Source of the DNA: DATJQF01 sp035505995
Lineage (GTDB): Bacteria; Bacteroidota; Bacteroidia; Bacteroidales; FEN-979
Length of the DNA: 46,073 nucleotides
NCBI GenBank assembly: GCA_035505995.1
Contig: DATJQF010000142.1
Coordinates: 1 to 46,073 of the forward strand
Direction: 5' to 3'
Part shown: in pieces, positions 7,530 through 15,969 of the stretch
Numbering within the stretch: position 1 is the first letter of the stretch
Layout of the letters: each line of letters begins with the position of its first letter
Position numbers and translations under genes: made by a program
The notes under the pieces: model-generated
Told to the model about the DNA's origin: nothing
Databases searched by the model: none
What the model saw: the letters and a program-made list of their open reading frames with translations, nothing else

Positions 7530-8078
7530 ATGCCCATGGAATTTATTCAAAACGAAATTAGCGGCTTACTGGTGATCAAGCCGGATATCTTTCGCGACGA
7601 CCGGGGATATTTCTTCGAGTCCTTTAACCAGGATAAGTTCGACGAGGAAGGGCTGGATCTGACCTTTGTCCAGGATAACGAATCGTGCTCAAAAAAAGGA
7701 GTGGTGCGGGGATTGCACTTCCAGGTTCCTCCTTTTGAGCAGGGAAAGCTGGTCCGGGTGATCCGGGGATCGATCCTCGACGTGGCGGTGGATATCCGCA
7801 AAGGCTCCCCGACCTTCGGGAAATGGTCGTCGGTCGTGCTCTCCGGGGAAAATAAATGGATGTACTGGATCCCGCCGGGATTTGCCCACGGCTTTTCAGT
7901 ACTGGAGGAAGATTCGGTAGTCATGTATAAATGTACCAATGTGTACCATAAAGACGCCGAGCGCAGTATCATCTGGAACGACCCGGACCTTAAGATAGAT
8001 TGGGGCACAGCACACCCCATAGTTTCGGAAAAAGACAATAAAGCACCTTTCTTTAAAGAGGTTGGTTCACCCTTTTAA
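7530..8078 (+). CDS. rfbC: dTDP-4-dehydrorhamnose 3,5-epimerase
   Basis: This cupin-fold epimerase acts in dTDP-L-rhamnose synthesis for surface polysaccharides. The 182 residues match the family length. Seen: the N-terminal DDRGYFFESFNQ segment, QDNESCSKKGVVRGLHFQ with catalytic His63, GSILDVAVDIRKGSPTFGKW, and PPGFAHGFSVLEEDSVVMYKCTNVY with the family tyrosine. Two in-frame ATGs lie 6 bp apart (7530 and 7536). The second gives MEFIQNE, the usual family N-terminus, so the true start may be 7536. No other rhamnose-pathway genes (rfbA, B, D) lie in the window, which is common for dispersed rml genes. Its leader consists of the GATTAGG array. Confidence 0.95.
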   Translation: MPMEFIQNEISGLLVIKPDIFRDDRGYFFESFNQDKFDEEGLDLTFVQDNESCSKKGVVRGLHFQVPPFEQGKLVRVIRGSILDVAVDIRKGSPTFGKWSSVVLSGENKWMYWIPPGFAHGFSVLEEDSVVMYKCTNVYHKDAERSIIWNDPDLKIDWGTAHPIVSEKDNKAPFFKEVGSPF

Positions 8079-8084
8079 TGATCG

Positions 8085-8156
8085 CCATACAGGCACATAG
8101 GACCCATAAGAAAAAAGACAGGACAAAAAAACTATGTGATCTGCATGTCCCTGTGG
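8085..8156. repeat. Imperfect inverted repeat with 9-10-bp units (element B)
   Basis: The left arm (8085-8110) has CATA at 8086, 8096 and 8105. The right arm (8132-8156) reads as CTATGTGAT, CTGCATGTC and CCTGTGG. A perfect 7-bp core, CACATAG (8094-8100) with CTATGTG (8132-8138), is present. Allowing short gaps, the arms match over most of about 25 bp. The loop (8111-8131) is A-rich, 21 nt. It fills the 91-bp gap between rfbC and the lytic transglycosylase gene. Arm length, loop length and internal unit size match element A at 28-101. Confidence 0.55.
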
Positions 8157-8169
8157 TTAATCAAATTGT

Positions 8170-9174
8170 ATGAAGAAAAAAGTCCTTATTAATATACTAG
8201 TCCCGGTCATGCTGCTGGGTATCGGGATCTTCTTTATTGTTTTAATGACCAGCGACAAAGTGCAGGACACTGCCTATCATTTTTTATTCACCAAGAACTA
8301 CCGGGTGTTTGCCCCGCAGGTCCCTGATAAAATGGATTTCGCCGGGGAAAAAGTGCCCCTCGACCTTTATTATGTGAGGGAAAGCCTCGACCGGGAGATC
8401 CTGGCCGGCACGTTCATGCATTCCTCCACCATCCAGATGTTCAAGCGGGCCAACCGCTGGTTCCCCGTGATCGAGCCGATCCTGAAAAAGAACAACATTC
8501 CCGACGACTTCAAGTACCTGGCACTGGCGGAGAGCAACCTGGGCAATGTCGTTTCTCCCACCGGAGCGGAAGGGTTCTGGCAATTTGTAAGGGCGACCGC
8601 CGTTAAGTACGGGCTGGAAGTAAATGAAGAAGTGGACGAAAGATACAACGTGGAAAAATCGACCGAAGCCGCCTGCGAATACCTGAAGGATGCCTATATC
8701 GAGTACGGGAACTGGACCCTGGCGGCTGCCTCGTTCAACCGGGGAATGGATGGAATCTCCAAGGCCCTGGAAAACCAGCAGGTGAAAAGCTATTACGACC
8801 TGTTCGTGGTGGACGAGACCGCCCGCTATATCTACCGGATCCTGGCGATCAAGCAGGTGTACCTGCACCCGGTCCAATACGGGTTCTACCTGCGGCAATC
8901 CGACTTCTATCCTGCCCTCCCTTATACCACCGTAACCGTGGATTCTGCCATTAAAGACCTGCCGGCATTTGCCCTGAAAATGAAGATCAACTACAAGATC
9001 CTCCGGGAATTCAATCCCTGGATCAAGCGGTACAACCTTCCGAACAAGACCGGGAAGACTTACACCTTCAAGCTCCCGAAGGAAGGAGCCCTGGACTGGG
9101 ACCTCCTCCAGAAAGCCAATCCGGAAACTAATGTATTCTTTAATGACACGCTGAGGATCGACCAGGTTAACTGA
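8170..9174 (+). CDS. Membrane-anchored lytic transglycosylase (SLT family, MltD-like)
   Basis: This enzyme cleaves peptidoglycan glycan strands, forming 1,6-anhydromuramic ends in the periplasm. Residues 5-26 are an N-terminal membrane anchor or uncleaved signal (VLINILVPVMLLGIGIFFIV). The SLT domain spans about 95-240. It has catalytic Glu121 in ALAESNLGN, followed by SPTGAEGFWQF and a YNVEKSTEAACEYLKDAY segment. Residues about 260-330 (VDSAIKDLPAFALKMKINYKILREFNPW, KTYTFKLPKEG) look like a degenerate LysM-type wall-binding domain. With 334 residues it is shorter than E. coli MltD, which carries two LysM domains. Its start is a plain ATG after element B. The stop lies 23 bp before uvrA, so co-transcription is likely. 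Confidence 0.9.
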   Translation: MKKKVLINILVPVMLLGIGIFFIVLMTSDKVQDTAYHFLFTKNYRVFAPQVPDKMDFAGEKVPLDLYYVRESLDREILAGTFMHSSTIQMFKRANRWFPVIEPILKKNNIPDDFKYLALAESNLGNVVSPTGAEGFWQFVRATAVKYGLEVNEEVDERYNVEKSTEAACEYLKDAYIEYGNWTLAAASFNRGMDGISKALENQQVKSYYDLFVVDETARYIYRILAIKQVYLHPVQYGFYLRQSDFYPALPYTTVTVDSAIKDLPAFALKMKINYKILREFNPWIKRYNLPNKTGKTYTFKLPKEGALDWDLLQKANPETNVFFNDTLRIDQVN

Positions 9175-9197
9175 AACACTCAAACCGGAACACGGCC

Positions 9198-12020
9198 GTG
9201 GATGATCAACTTGAAATATTCGGTGCCAGGGTGCACAATCTCCGGAATTGCGATCTCGTGATCCCCCGGAACAAGCTGGTCGTATTCACCGGACTGAGCG
9301 GCAGCGGTAAATCCTCCCTGGCCTTCGACACTATCTATGCGGAAGGCCAGCGGCGGTACATGGAGACCTTTTCGGCGTATGCCCGCCAGTTCATCGGGAA
9401 CCTGGAAAGGCCCGATGTGGACAAGATCAACGGACTGAGCCCCGTCATCTCGATCGAGCAGAAAAGCACCAGCCGCAATCCCCGGTCCACCGTCGGAACG
9501 ATCACCGAGATCTACGATTTCCTGCGGCTTCTTTATGCCCGGGTAGCGGATGCCTACTCCTATGTGACCGGCGAGAAAATGGTCCGCTATTCCGAGCAGC
9601 AGATCATCGACCTGATCCTGGAGCAGTTCGCCGGAAAGGACATCCTGCTGATGGCTCCCGTGGTGAAAGGAAGAAAAGGGCACTACCGCGAGCTTTTCGA
9701 GCAGATCCGCAAGCAGGGATTCCTTAAGGTCAGGATCGACGGCGAGATCCGGGAAATGGCCCATGGCATGCAGGTGGACCGGTACAAGATCCACGACATC
9801 GAGATCATCATCGACCAGATGACCGTACAGGCCTCTTCCCGCACCCGCCTTTCCTCCTCCGTGAACCTCGCCATGAAGCACGGAAAGGATGCCGTGATGG
9901 TGCTGGATACCGCCCATTCCACCGTGCGGCATTTCAGCCGCCTGCTGATGTGCCCGACTTCCGGGATCTCTTACGACGAGCCGGAACCCAACACCTTTTC
10001 GTTCAATTCCCCGTACGGGGCCTGTCCCACCTGCAACGGGCTCGGGACCATCTCGGAGATCGATATCAGGAAGATCATCCCGGATCCTTCGAAAAGCATC
10101 CGCAGGGGAGGGATCGTCCCGGTGGGGGAATACCGGAATTCCTGGATCTTCAAGCAGATCGAAGCGATCGGGGAAAAGTTCGGATTCGACCTGAACACCC
10201 CCATCTCGGAGATCCCGGAGCATGCCATCAACGTGATCCTGTATGGGTCCGACGAGGTCTTCCGGGTGAAGAATGATTATCTCGGGGTTACTTCCACCTA
10301 TTCCCTGAATTTCGAGGGGATCGTGAGCTTCATCAACTCCCAGCATGCCGAAGCCGCCCCGGCCGGCATCATGAAGTGGGTAAGCAGCTTCATGAACAAG
10401 ATCGATTGCCCCGAATGCAACGGGGCCCGGCTTAAGAAAGAAGCACTGTGGTTCCGCATCGGCGATAAAAATATTGCCGACCTCTCGGGGATCGGACTGG
10501 TCTCCCTGTCGGAATGGATGGACCATATCAACGATCACCTGGATGAGCGGAAGGCCGTGATCGCCTTTGAGATCGTCCGGGAGATCCGCAACCGCATCCG
10601 CTTCCTCCTGGATGTGGGTATCGGCTACCTGACCCTGAACCGGACTGCCCGGAGCCTGTCGGGAGGCGAGTCGCAGCGCATCCGGCTGGCTACGCAGATC
10701 GGATCCCAGCTGGTGGGCGTGCTGTATATCCTGGATGAGCCCAGCATCGGCCTTCACCAGCACGACAACAAGCGGCTGATCCGGGCCCTCCAGAACCTGC
10801 GGGATACCGGCAATTCGGTGATCGTGGTGGAGCACGATAAAGAGACGATCCTGTCGGCCGATTACGTGATCGACATCGGTCCCGGGGCAGGGGTGCACGG
10901 GGGACGCATCGTAGCCGCAGGAACGCCCGGCCAGATCATGAAATCGAAGAACCTGACCGGGGATTATCTCAGCGGCCGGAAAAAGATCCGGATCCCGGAA
11001 AAGCGCAGAAAGGGGAACGGGAAGGCCCTGGTGCTGCGGGGCGCTACCGGGAACAACCTGAAAGATGTGGACCTCGTGCTGCCGCTGGGACGTTTCATCT
11101 GCGTCACGGGACTCTCGGGGAGCGGGAAATCCTCGCTGATCAACGAAACCCTTTACCCGGTCCTGAGCCGCCATTTTTACAAATCGGAGCAAAAGCCGCT
11201 GCCGTACGGTGCCGTGGAGGGGATCAAGAATATCGACAAGGTGATCGAGATCGACCAGTCGCCGATCGGCCGGACGCCCCGATCCAACCCGGCGACCTAT
11301 ACCAAGGTTTTTGACGAGATCCGGAAACTGTTTGCCGAGCTGCCCGAATCGAAGATCCGGGGCTACCTGCCGGGCCGCTTTTCGTTCAACGTTAAAGGAG
11401 GCCGCTGCGAGACCTGCAAGGGGGCCGGCGTGCGGGTGATCGAGATGAACTTCCTGCCCGATGTCTATGTCCTCTGCGAGACGTGCCAGGGAAAACGCTA
11501 CAACCGGGAAACCCTCGAAGTGCGTTTCAAGGGAAAGTCGATCAACGATGTGCTTGACATGACGATCGAGCAGGCGGTGGAATTCTTTGAGAACGTTCCG
11601 ATGATCCTGCACAAGATCAGGACGCTGCATGAAGTGGGGCTGGGATATATCACGCTCGGTCAGCAATCCACCACCCTGTCGGGAGGCGAAGCCCAGCGCG
11701 TGAAGCTGGCGGCCGAGCTTTCCAAGACCGACACGGGAAACACCCTCTACATCCTCGACGAGCCCACCACGGGCTTGCATTTCGAGGATGTCAAGGTGCT
11801 CCTCCAGGTGCTTAACCGCCTGATCGACAAGGGCAACACGGTCCTTATCATCGAGCACAACATGGAGGTGATCAAGATGGCGGATCATATCATCGACCTC
11901 GGACCGGAGGGAGGAGACCTGGGCGGCAGGATCGTTTGCGAAGGAACCCCGGAAGAGATCATCCGCCGGAACGGATCTTATACCGCCCTGCACCTGAAAG
12001 AGGTCCTGAAAAAGGAATAA
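9198..12020 (+). CDS. uvrA: Excinuclease ABC subunit A
   Basis: UvrA is the damage-recognition ATPase of nucleotide excision repair. It has 940 residues and starts with GTG. Seen: two ABC modules with Walker A GLSGSGKSS at 32-40 and 638-646, signature sequences RSLSGGESQRIRLATQ and TTLSGGEAQRVKLAAE, and Walker B ILDEPSIGLHQHD and ILDEPTTGLHFED. The second zinc module is intact (CETCKGAG and CETCQGKR). The first is not: C252-P-T-S255 replaces the usual C-x-x-C, while its partner C276/C279 remains. From memory this loss is common in Bacteroidota UvrA. A 1257-codon antisense frame runs across this gene and is an artefact of G/C-rich third positions. Confidence 0.98.
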   Translation: MDDQLEIFGARVHNLRNCDLVIPRNKLVVFTGLSGSGKSSLAFDTIYAEGQRRYMETFSAYARQFIGNLERPDVDKINGLSPVISIEQKSTSRNPRSTVGTITEIYDFLRLLYARVADAYSYVTGEKMVRYSEQQIIDLILEQFAGKDILLMAPVVKGRKGHYRELFEQIRKQGFLKVRIDGEIREMAHGMQVDRYKIHDIEIIIDQMTVQASSRTRLSSSVNLAMKHGKDAVMVLDTAHSTVRHFSRLLMCPTSGISYDEPEPNTFSFNSPYGACPTCNGLGTISEIDIRKIIPDPSKSIRRGGIVPVGEYRNSWIFKQIEAIGEKFGFDLNTPISEIPEHAINVILYGSDEVFRVKNDYLGVTSTYSLNFEGIVSFINSQHAEAAPAGIMKWVSSFMNKIDCPECNGARLKKEALWFRIGDKNIADLSGIGLVSLSEWMDHINDHLDERKAVIAFEIVREIRNRIRFLLDVGIGYLTLNRTARSLSGGESQRIRLATQIGSQLVGVLYILDEPSIGLHQHDNKRLIRALQNLRDTGNSVIVVEHDKETILSADYVIDIGPGAGVHGGRIVAAGTPGQIMKSKNLTGDYLSGRKKIRIPEKRRKGNGKALVLRGATGNNLKDVDLVLPLGRFICVTGLSGSGKSSLINETLYPVLSRHFYKSEQKPLPYGAVEGIKNIDKVIEIDQSPIGRTPRSNPATYTKVFDEIRKLFAELPESKIRGYLPGRFSFNVKGGRCETCKGAGVRVIEMNFLPDVYVLCETCQGKRYNRETLEVRFKGKSINDVLDMTIEQAVEFFENVPMILHKIRTLHEVGLGYITLGQQSTTLSGGEAQRVKLAAELSKTDTGNTLYILDEPTTGLHFEDVKVLLQVLNRLIDKGNTVLIIEHNMEVIKMADHIIDLGPEGGDLGGRIVCEGTPEEIIRRNGSYTALHLKEVLKKE

Positions 12021-12056
12021 ATCGCTATTTTTACTTTTCAACCCAATATCACGGTT

Positions 12057-12767
12057 ATGGATATCAGTGAAGATGAATTGCTGAAAGAGTCGTTCCAGCC
12101 CAAGAACTGGTCCGAGACCATCAGCTACGACACCTGGGAAGTTTTCAAGGTGATGGCGGAGATGGTGGAAGGATTCAACAAGCTGACCAAGATCGGTCCC
12201 TGTGTCTCGATCTTCGGTTCGGCCCGGACCTCCGAAGAGGATAAATATTACAAGCTGACGGAAGAGATCGCTTATCTCCTGACCAAGCGCGGGTTCGGCA
12301 TCATCACCGGCGGCGGCAAGGGCATCATGGAGGCGGCTAACAAAGGAGCTCACTTCGCCCGGGGTAAGTCGGTGGGGCTCAACATCGCCCTCCCGTTCGA
12401 GCAAAAGCCCAACGTGTTCATCGACAGCAACAAGCTGCTCACCTTTGACTATTTCTTCACCCGCAAGACCATGTTCATGCGCTATTCCATGGGGTTCATC
12501 GCGATGCCCGGCGGATTCGGAACGCTGGATGAGCTTACGGAAGCCATTACGCTTGTTCAGACCCGGAAGCTGGCCCGCTTCCCCATCGTGCTGGTCGGGA
12601 AAAATTACTGGCAGGGATTCATCCGGTGGCTCAACGATTTCGCCCTCGATACCGGCAATATCAGTCCGGGAGACCTGGAGCTGTTCCGGATTACGGATAC
12701 GGCCGAAGAGACCGTGAAGCTGATCGACGAGTTCTATAACAAATTCGCCCTGAAGCCTAACTTTTAA
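12057..12767 (+). CDS. LOG family protein (nucleotide-5'-monophosphate nucleosidase-like)
   Basis: A Rossmann-fold protein of the LOG/YvdD family (TIGR00730-like). Characterised members hydrolyse AMP or cytokinin nucleotides, and their bacterial roles vary. Seen in 236 residues: CVSIFGSARTSEEDKYY near 50, the GGGKGIMEAANKG phosphate-binding motif (86-98) and the PGGFGTLDE signature (151-159). It begins 36 bp after uvrA. A paralogue with the same motifs lies at 40289-41095. The motifs identify the family firmly, not the substrate. Confidence 0.88.
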   Translation: MDISEDELLKESFQPKNWSETISYDTWEVFKVMAEMVEGFNKLTKIGPCVSIFGSARTSEEDKYYKLTEEIAYLLTKRGFGIITGGGKGIMEAANKGAHFARGKSVGLNIALPFEQKPNVFIDSNKLLTFDYFFTRKTMFMRYSMGFIAMPGGFGTLDELTEAITLVQTRKLARFPIVLVGKNYWQGFIRWLNDFALDTGNISPGDLELFRITDTAEETVKLIDEFYNKFALKPNF

Positions 12768-12778
12768 CGCAATTTGCG

Positions 12779-12786
12779 TAACTTTG
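12779..12786 (+). promoter_or_regulatory. Candidate -7 box before rsfS
   Basis: TAACTTTG matches TAnnTTTG exactly and lies 20 bp before the rsfS ATG, in the 39-bp gap. No TTTG box is found at the right distance upstream, so this is a half-site only. Confidence 0.35.
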
Positions 12787-12806
12787 TCCTCAATCAAAAT
12801 CGCTGA

Positions 12807-13184
12807 ATGCCGGGAAAAAAGAAAAAAAGCCCGCTCGAAATACTCACAGAGGTCATCCTGGATGCAATGACCGATAAAAAAGCGAAGGATCCCGTGGTCC
12901 TCGACTTCACCCGGATGAACGGATCGGTTTGCGACAAGTTCATCATCTGTCACGGAACCTCACGAACACAGGTGGAAGCTATCGCCGACGGCGTGATCGA
13001 GGAAGTGAAGAAGAAAACCGGCGCCCTTCCCTGGCATAAAGAAGGCACGGAGAACGCGGAATGGATTTTGATCGACTATATCGATGTCGTCGCTCATATC
13101 TTCCAGGAAAACCGCAGAAACTTTTACAATCTTGAACAATTGTGGGCCGACGCAGCGTTAAAACGGATTAAAACGAAGGAATAA
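12807..13184 (+). CDS. rsfS: Ribosomal silencing factor RsfS
   Basis: RsfS binds L14 of the large ribosomal subunit and blocks subunit joining when nutrients are scarce. The 125 residues match the family. Seen: VVLDFTRMNGSVCDKFIICHGTSRTQVEAIADGV (about 30-63), KEGTENAEWILIDYIDVVAHIF (about 75-96) and the FYNLEQLWADA C-terminus. It lies 30 bp before ftsH. The order rsfS-ftsH is typical of this phylum. Confidence 0.94.
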   Translation: MPGKKKKSPLEILTEVILDAMTDKKAKDPVVLDFTRMNGSVCDKFIICHGTSRTQVEAIADGVIEEVKKKTGALPWHKEGTENAEWILIDYIDVVAHIFQENRRNFYNLEQLWADAALKRIKTKE

Positions 13185-13214
13185 GTTCTACTTTATCTTT
13201 TTGAAACAGACAGA

Positions 13215-15290
13215 ATGGCAGATAATAAAAAAGAGCCTGTCAACCCGAATATAAACCCCGGAAAGAAAAAGCCGAGGTTCAGCTTCTATTGGATCTATGG
13301 CATCCTCGCTCTGATCTTCATAGCGATCCAGTATTTCAATTATACCAGTCCGGTCAAGGAGATCTCCTGGCCGAAACTGAATGATATGCTGGTGAAGGAG
13401 GACGTGGATAAGATCGTGATCATCAACAAGGAGAAAGCGGAGATCTATATCAAGAAGGACAAGCTGACCACGGACACGGCCTATAAGGATGTCGCGAAAA
13501 AGTCGATCGTTTCTTCGGGCAACGGTCCCCAGTTCTATTACCAGATCGGGTCGGAAGAGATCTTCAAAGGCCTGATGAAAGACACTTACGACACCATCGT
13601 TTCCAGGATGACCCGGGAAAACAAGACTCCTCAGCAGATCGCGGAATTCAAGCACCAGTATCCCTATCCTCCCTCCTTTGATACCCGCAAGGACATATTC
13701 GGCGACATCCTCGGCTACCTGATCCCGATCGCCATCCTGGTGATCATCTGGTTTGTTGTGATGCGGATGGTCAGTAAGGGCGGGGGCGGCGGAGCGCAGA
13801 TCTTCAATATCGGCAAATCGAAGGCGCAGCTGTTCGACAAGGACACCAGCGTTTCGATCACCTTCAATGACGTGGCCGGGCTGGAAGAAGCCAAGGTGGA
13901 GGTGATGGAGATCGTGGATTTCCTGAAGAACCCGGTAAAATATACCCAGCTGGGAGGCAAGATCCCGAAGGGGGCGCTCCTGGTCGGTCCTCCGGGAACA
14001 GGGAAGACCCTGCTGGCAAAGGCCGTTGCCGGGGAAGCCCGGGTTCCGTTCTTTTCCATTTCCGGATCCGACTTTGTGGAAATGTTCGTGGGAGTAGGTG
14101 CTTCCCGTGTCAGGGACCTGTTCCGCCAGGCCAAGGAAAAAGCGCCCTGCATCATTTTCATCGATGAAATTGACGCCGTAGGCCGGGCCCGCGGTCGCAA
14201 CCCCATCACCGGGGCGAACGACGAACGGGAGAATACGCTGAACCAGCTGCTGACCGAGATGGACGGCTTCGCGACCAACGCGGGGGTGATCATCCTCGCC
14301 GCCACGAACCGGGCCGACATCCTGGACCGCGCGCTGATGCGGGCCGGACGGTTCGACCGCCAGATCCACGTCGAGCTGCCGGACCTGGAGGAAAGAAAAG
14401 CCATTTTCAAGGTCCACATGAAGCCTCTGACGCTGGACCCGTCGCTGAATATCGAATTCCTGGCCAAGCAGACGCCCGGCTTTTCGGGAGCCGATATTGC
14501 CAATGTGTGTAACGAATCAGCCCTGATCGCTGCGAGGAAGAACAAGACCTCGATCGACAAGCAGGATTTCATGGATGCCATCGACCGGATCATCGGGGGG
14601 CTGGAAAAAAGGAACAAGATCATTTCTTCCCATGAGAAGAAGGTTATCGCGTTCCACGAAGCCGGTCACGCCGCCGTGAGCTGGCTGCTGGAATATGCCC
14701 ACCCGCTGGTCAAGGTGACCATCGTCCCCCGCGGGAAAGCCCTGGGTGCGGCGTGGTACCTTCCGGAAGAGAGGCAGATCACCACGTTCGACCAGATGTT
14801 CGACGAGATCACGGCCGCCCTGGGAGGAAGGGTCTCGGAAGAGATCAACTTCGGTAAAGTTTCCACCGGCGCCCTGAACGACCTGGAGAAAGTGACCAAG
14901 CAGGCCTATGCCATGGTGGTCTATTTCGGACTCAACAAGAAGATCGGCAACATCAGCTATTACGACTCCACCGGTCAGTCGGAGTATTCCTTCCAGAAGC
15001 CGTTCAGCGAGAAGACCGCTGAAGTGATCGACACCGAGATCAGCAAGCTGGTGGAAACCGCCTACGAACGGGCGAGGAAGATCCTCAGCGAGAACAAGAC
15101 TAAACTGGAACGGCTGGCCAACCTCCTGCTGGATAAGGAAGTGATCTTCCGCGAGGATCTGGAGGAGGTTTTCGGGAAGCGTCCCTTCGGGGAGGAGCCA
15201 AGGCCAAGCGAAGTAGCCGTGGACGGCCTGAAGCCGGAAGCCCTGCCGCCGGTGGTTGAAAATCCTGAAACTCCCGCTGCAAAAAGTTAA
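13215..15290 (+). CDS. ftsH: ATP-dependent zinc metalloprotease FtsH
   Basis: FtsH is a hexameric membrane-bound AAA+ protease that degrades misfolded membrane proteins and some regulators. It has 691 residues. Seen: TM1 at about 22-42 and TM2 at about 160-180 (YLIPIAILVIIWFVVMRMV), bracketing a periplasmic domain. The AAA module has Walker A G258PPGTGKT265, Walker B IIFIDEIDAVG near 315 and second region of homology RAGRFDRQI near 375. The zinc site is H481EAGH485, with a later Asp in ALNDLEKVTKQ. A proline-rich C-terminal tail follows. The gap upstream contains TATCTTTT (13194-13201), a loose -7 box. The next gene starts 3 bp after the stop, suggesting tight co-transcription with the LUD-domain gene. 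Confidence 0.97.
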   Translation: MADNKKEPVNPNINPGKKKPRFSFYWIYGILALIFIAIQYFNYTSPVKEISWPKLNDMLVKEDVDKIVIINKEKAEIYIKKDKLTTDTAYKDVAKKSIVSSGNGPQFYYQIGSEEIFKGLMKDTYDTIVSRMTRENKTPQQIAEFKHQYPYPPSFDTRKDIFGDILGYLIPIAILVIIWFVVMRMVSKGGGGGAQIFNIGKSKAQLFDKDTSVSITFNDVAGLEEAKVEVMEIVDFLKNPVKYTQLGGKIPKGALLVGPPGTGKTLLAKAVAGEARVPFFSISGSDFVEMFVGVGASRVRDLFRQAKEKAPCIIFIDEIDAVGRARGRNPITGANDERENTLNQLLTEMDGFATNAGVIILAATNRADILDRALMRAGRFDRQIHVELPDLEERKAIFKVHMKPLTLDPSLNIEFLAKQTPGFSGADIANVCNESALIAARKNKTSIDKQDFMDAIDRIIGGLEKRNKIISSHEKKVIAFHEAGHAAVSWLLEYAHPLVKVTIVPRGKALGAAWYLPEERQITTFDQMFDEITAALGGRVSEEINFGKVSTGALNDLEKVTKQAYAMVVYFGLNKKIGNISYYDSTGQSEYSFQKPFSEKTAEVIDTEISKLVETAYERARKILSENKTKLERLANLLLDKEVIFREDLEEVFGKRPFGEEPRPSEVAVDGLKPEALPPVVENPETPAAKS

Positions 15291-15292
15291 GG

Positions 15293-15940
15293 ATGGAAGA
15301 GAGTACCTCCCGTGAGAAAGTGCTGAAAAAGATCCGGGACGCCCTGATCGAGCAGACGGAAGCCCCCTATCCCATCATCGATCAGGATTCTTCCGTTTAC
15401 CCGGAAATCACCGGACCCCTGGATGTCGCCTTTGCGGAAAACCTCCTGAAAGTGTCCGGGAAATTCGTTTACTGCGATAACGAGGAAGAATTTATCTCAA
15501 CCCTGCAGGCTTTCATCCTGGAAAAAGACTGGCCGGTGCTCTTTTGCCTCGACCCCGTGCTGCAGGATTTCCTGAAAAAAGCCGGGATCCCGGCCGAAAC
15601 CGATCCGGCTAAGATCACCGGGGCTTTACTGGGCATCACCCGCTGCGAATACCTGATCGCCCGCTACGGAAGCGTGATGGTCTCCTCGCGCATGTCGCCG
15701 GGGCGCAAGATCAATGTCTTTCCGGAGATCCACCTGGTGGTGGCCTTCACCTCGCAACTGGTACCCGACCTGAAGCAGGCCCTTCAGAATATCCGGAAGA
15801 AATACCCGGAGGACTTTCCCTCGATGGTTTCCATCATCACCGGACCCAGCCGCACGGCCGACATTGAAAAAACACTGGTCCTGGGAGCCCATGGGCCCAA
15901 AGAGCTGTACGTTTTCCTGATCGAGGATACACCTCAATAA
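15293..15940 (+). CDS. LUD-domain (LutC/YkgG-like) protein
   Basis: A 215-residue protein with the LUD domain. Family members such as LutC act with the iron-sulphur proteins LutA and LutB in L-lactate oxidation. Seen: TGALLGITRCEYLIARYGSVMVSSR (about 108-132), PEIHLVVAFTSQLVPDLKQAL and the C-terminal ITGPSRTADIEKTLVLGAHGPKELYVFLIED (about 180-210), the characteristic LUD ending. No lutA or lutB is nearby. It lies between ftsH (3-bp gap) and cdsA (29-bp gap), a placement I believe recurs in Bacteroidota. Whether this orphan copy works in lactate metabolism is unclear. Confidence 0.85.
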   Translation: MEESTSREKVLKKIRDALIEQTEAPYPIIDQDSSVYPEITGPLDVAFAENLLKVSGKFVYCDNEEEFISTLQAFILEKDWPVLFCLDPVLQDFLKKAGIPAETDPAKITGALLGITRCEYLIARYGSVMVSSRMSPGRKINVFPEIHLVVAFTSQLVPDLKQALQNIRKKYPEDFPSMVSIITGPSRTADIEKTLVLGAHGPKELYVFLIEDTPQ

Positions 15941-15969
15941 AATATCATGTTAACCAGACCCCACCGATC

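Noticed and set aside
9180..12953. 1257-codon open frame antisense to uvrA and the LOG gene
   Set aside because: Shadow frame. Composition is rich in His, Asp, Arg and Gly with no domain, and the opposite strand encodes well-recognised proteins over the same stretch.
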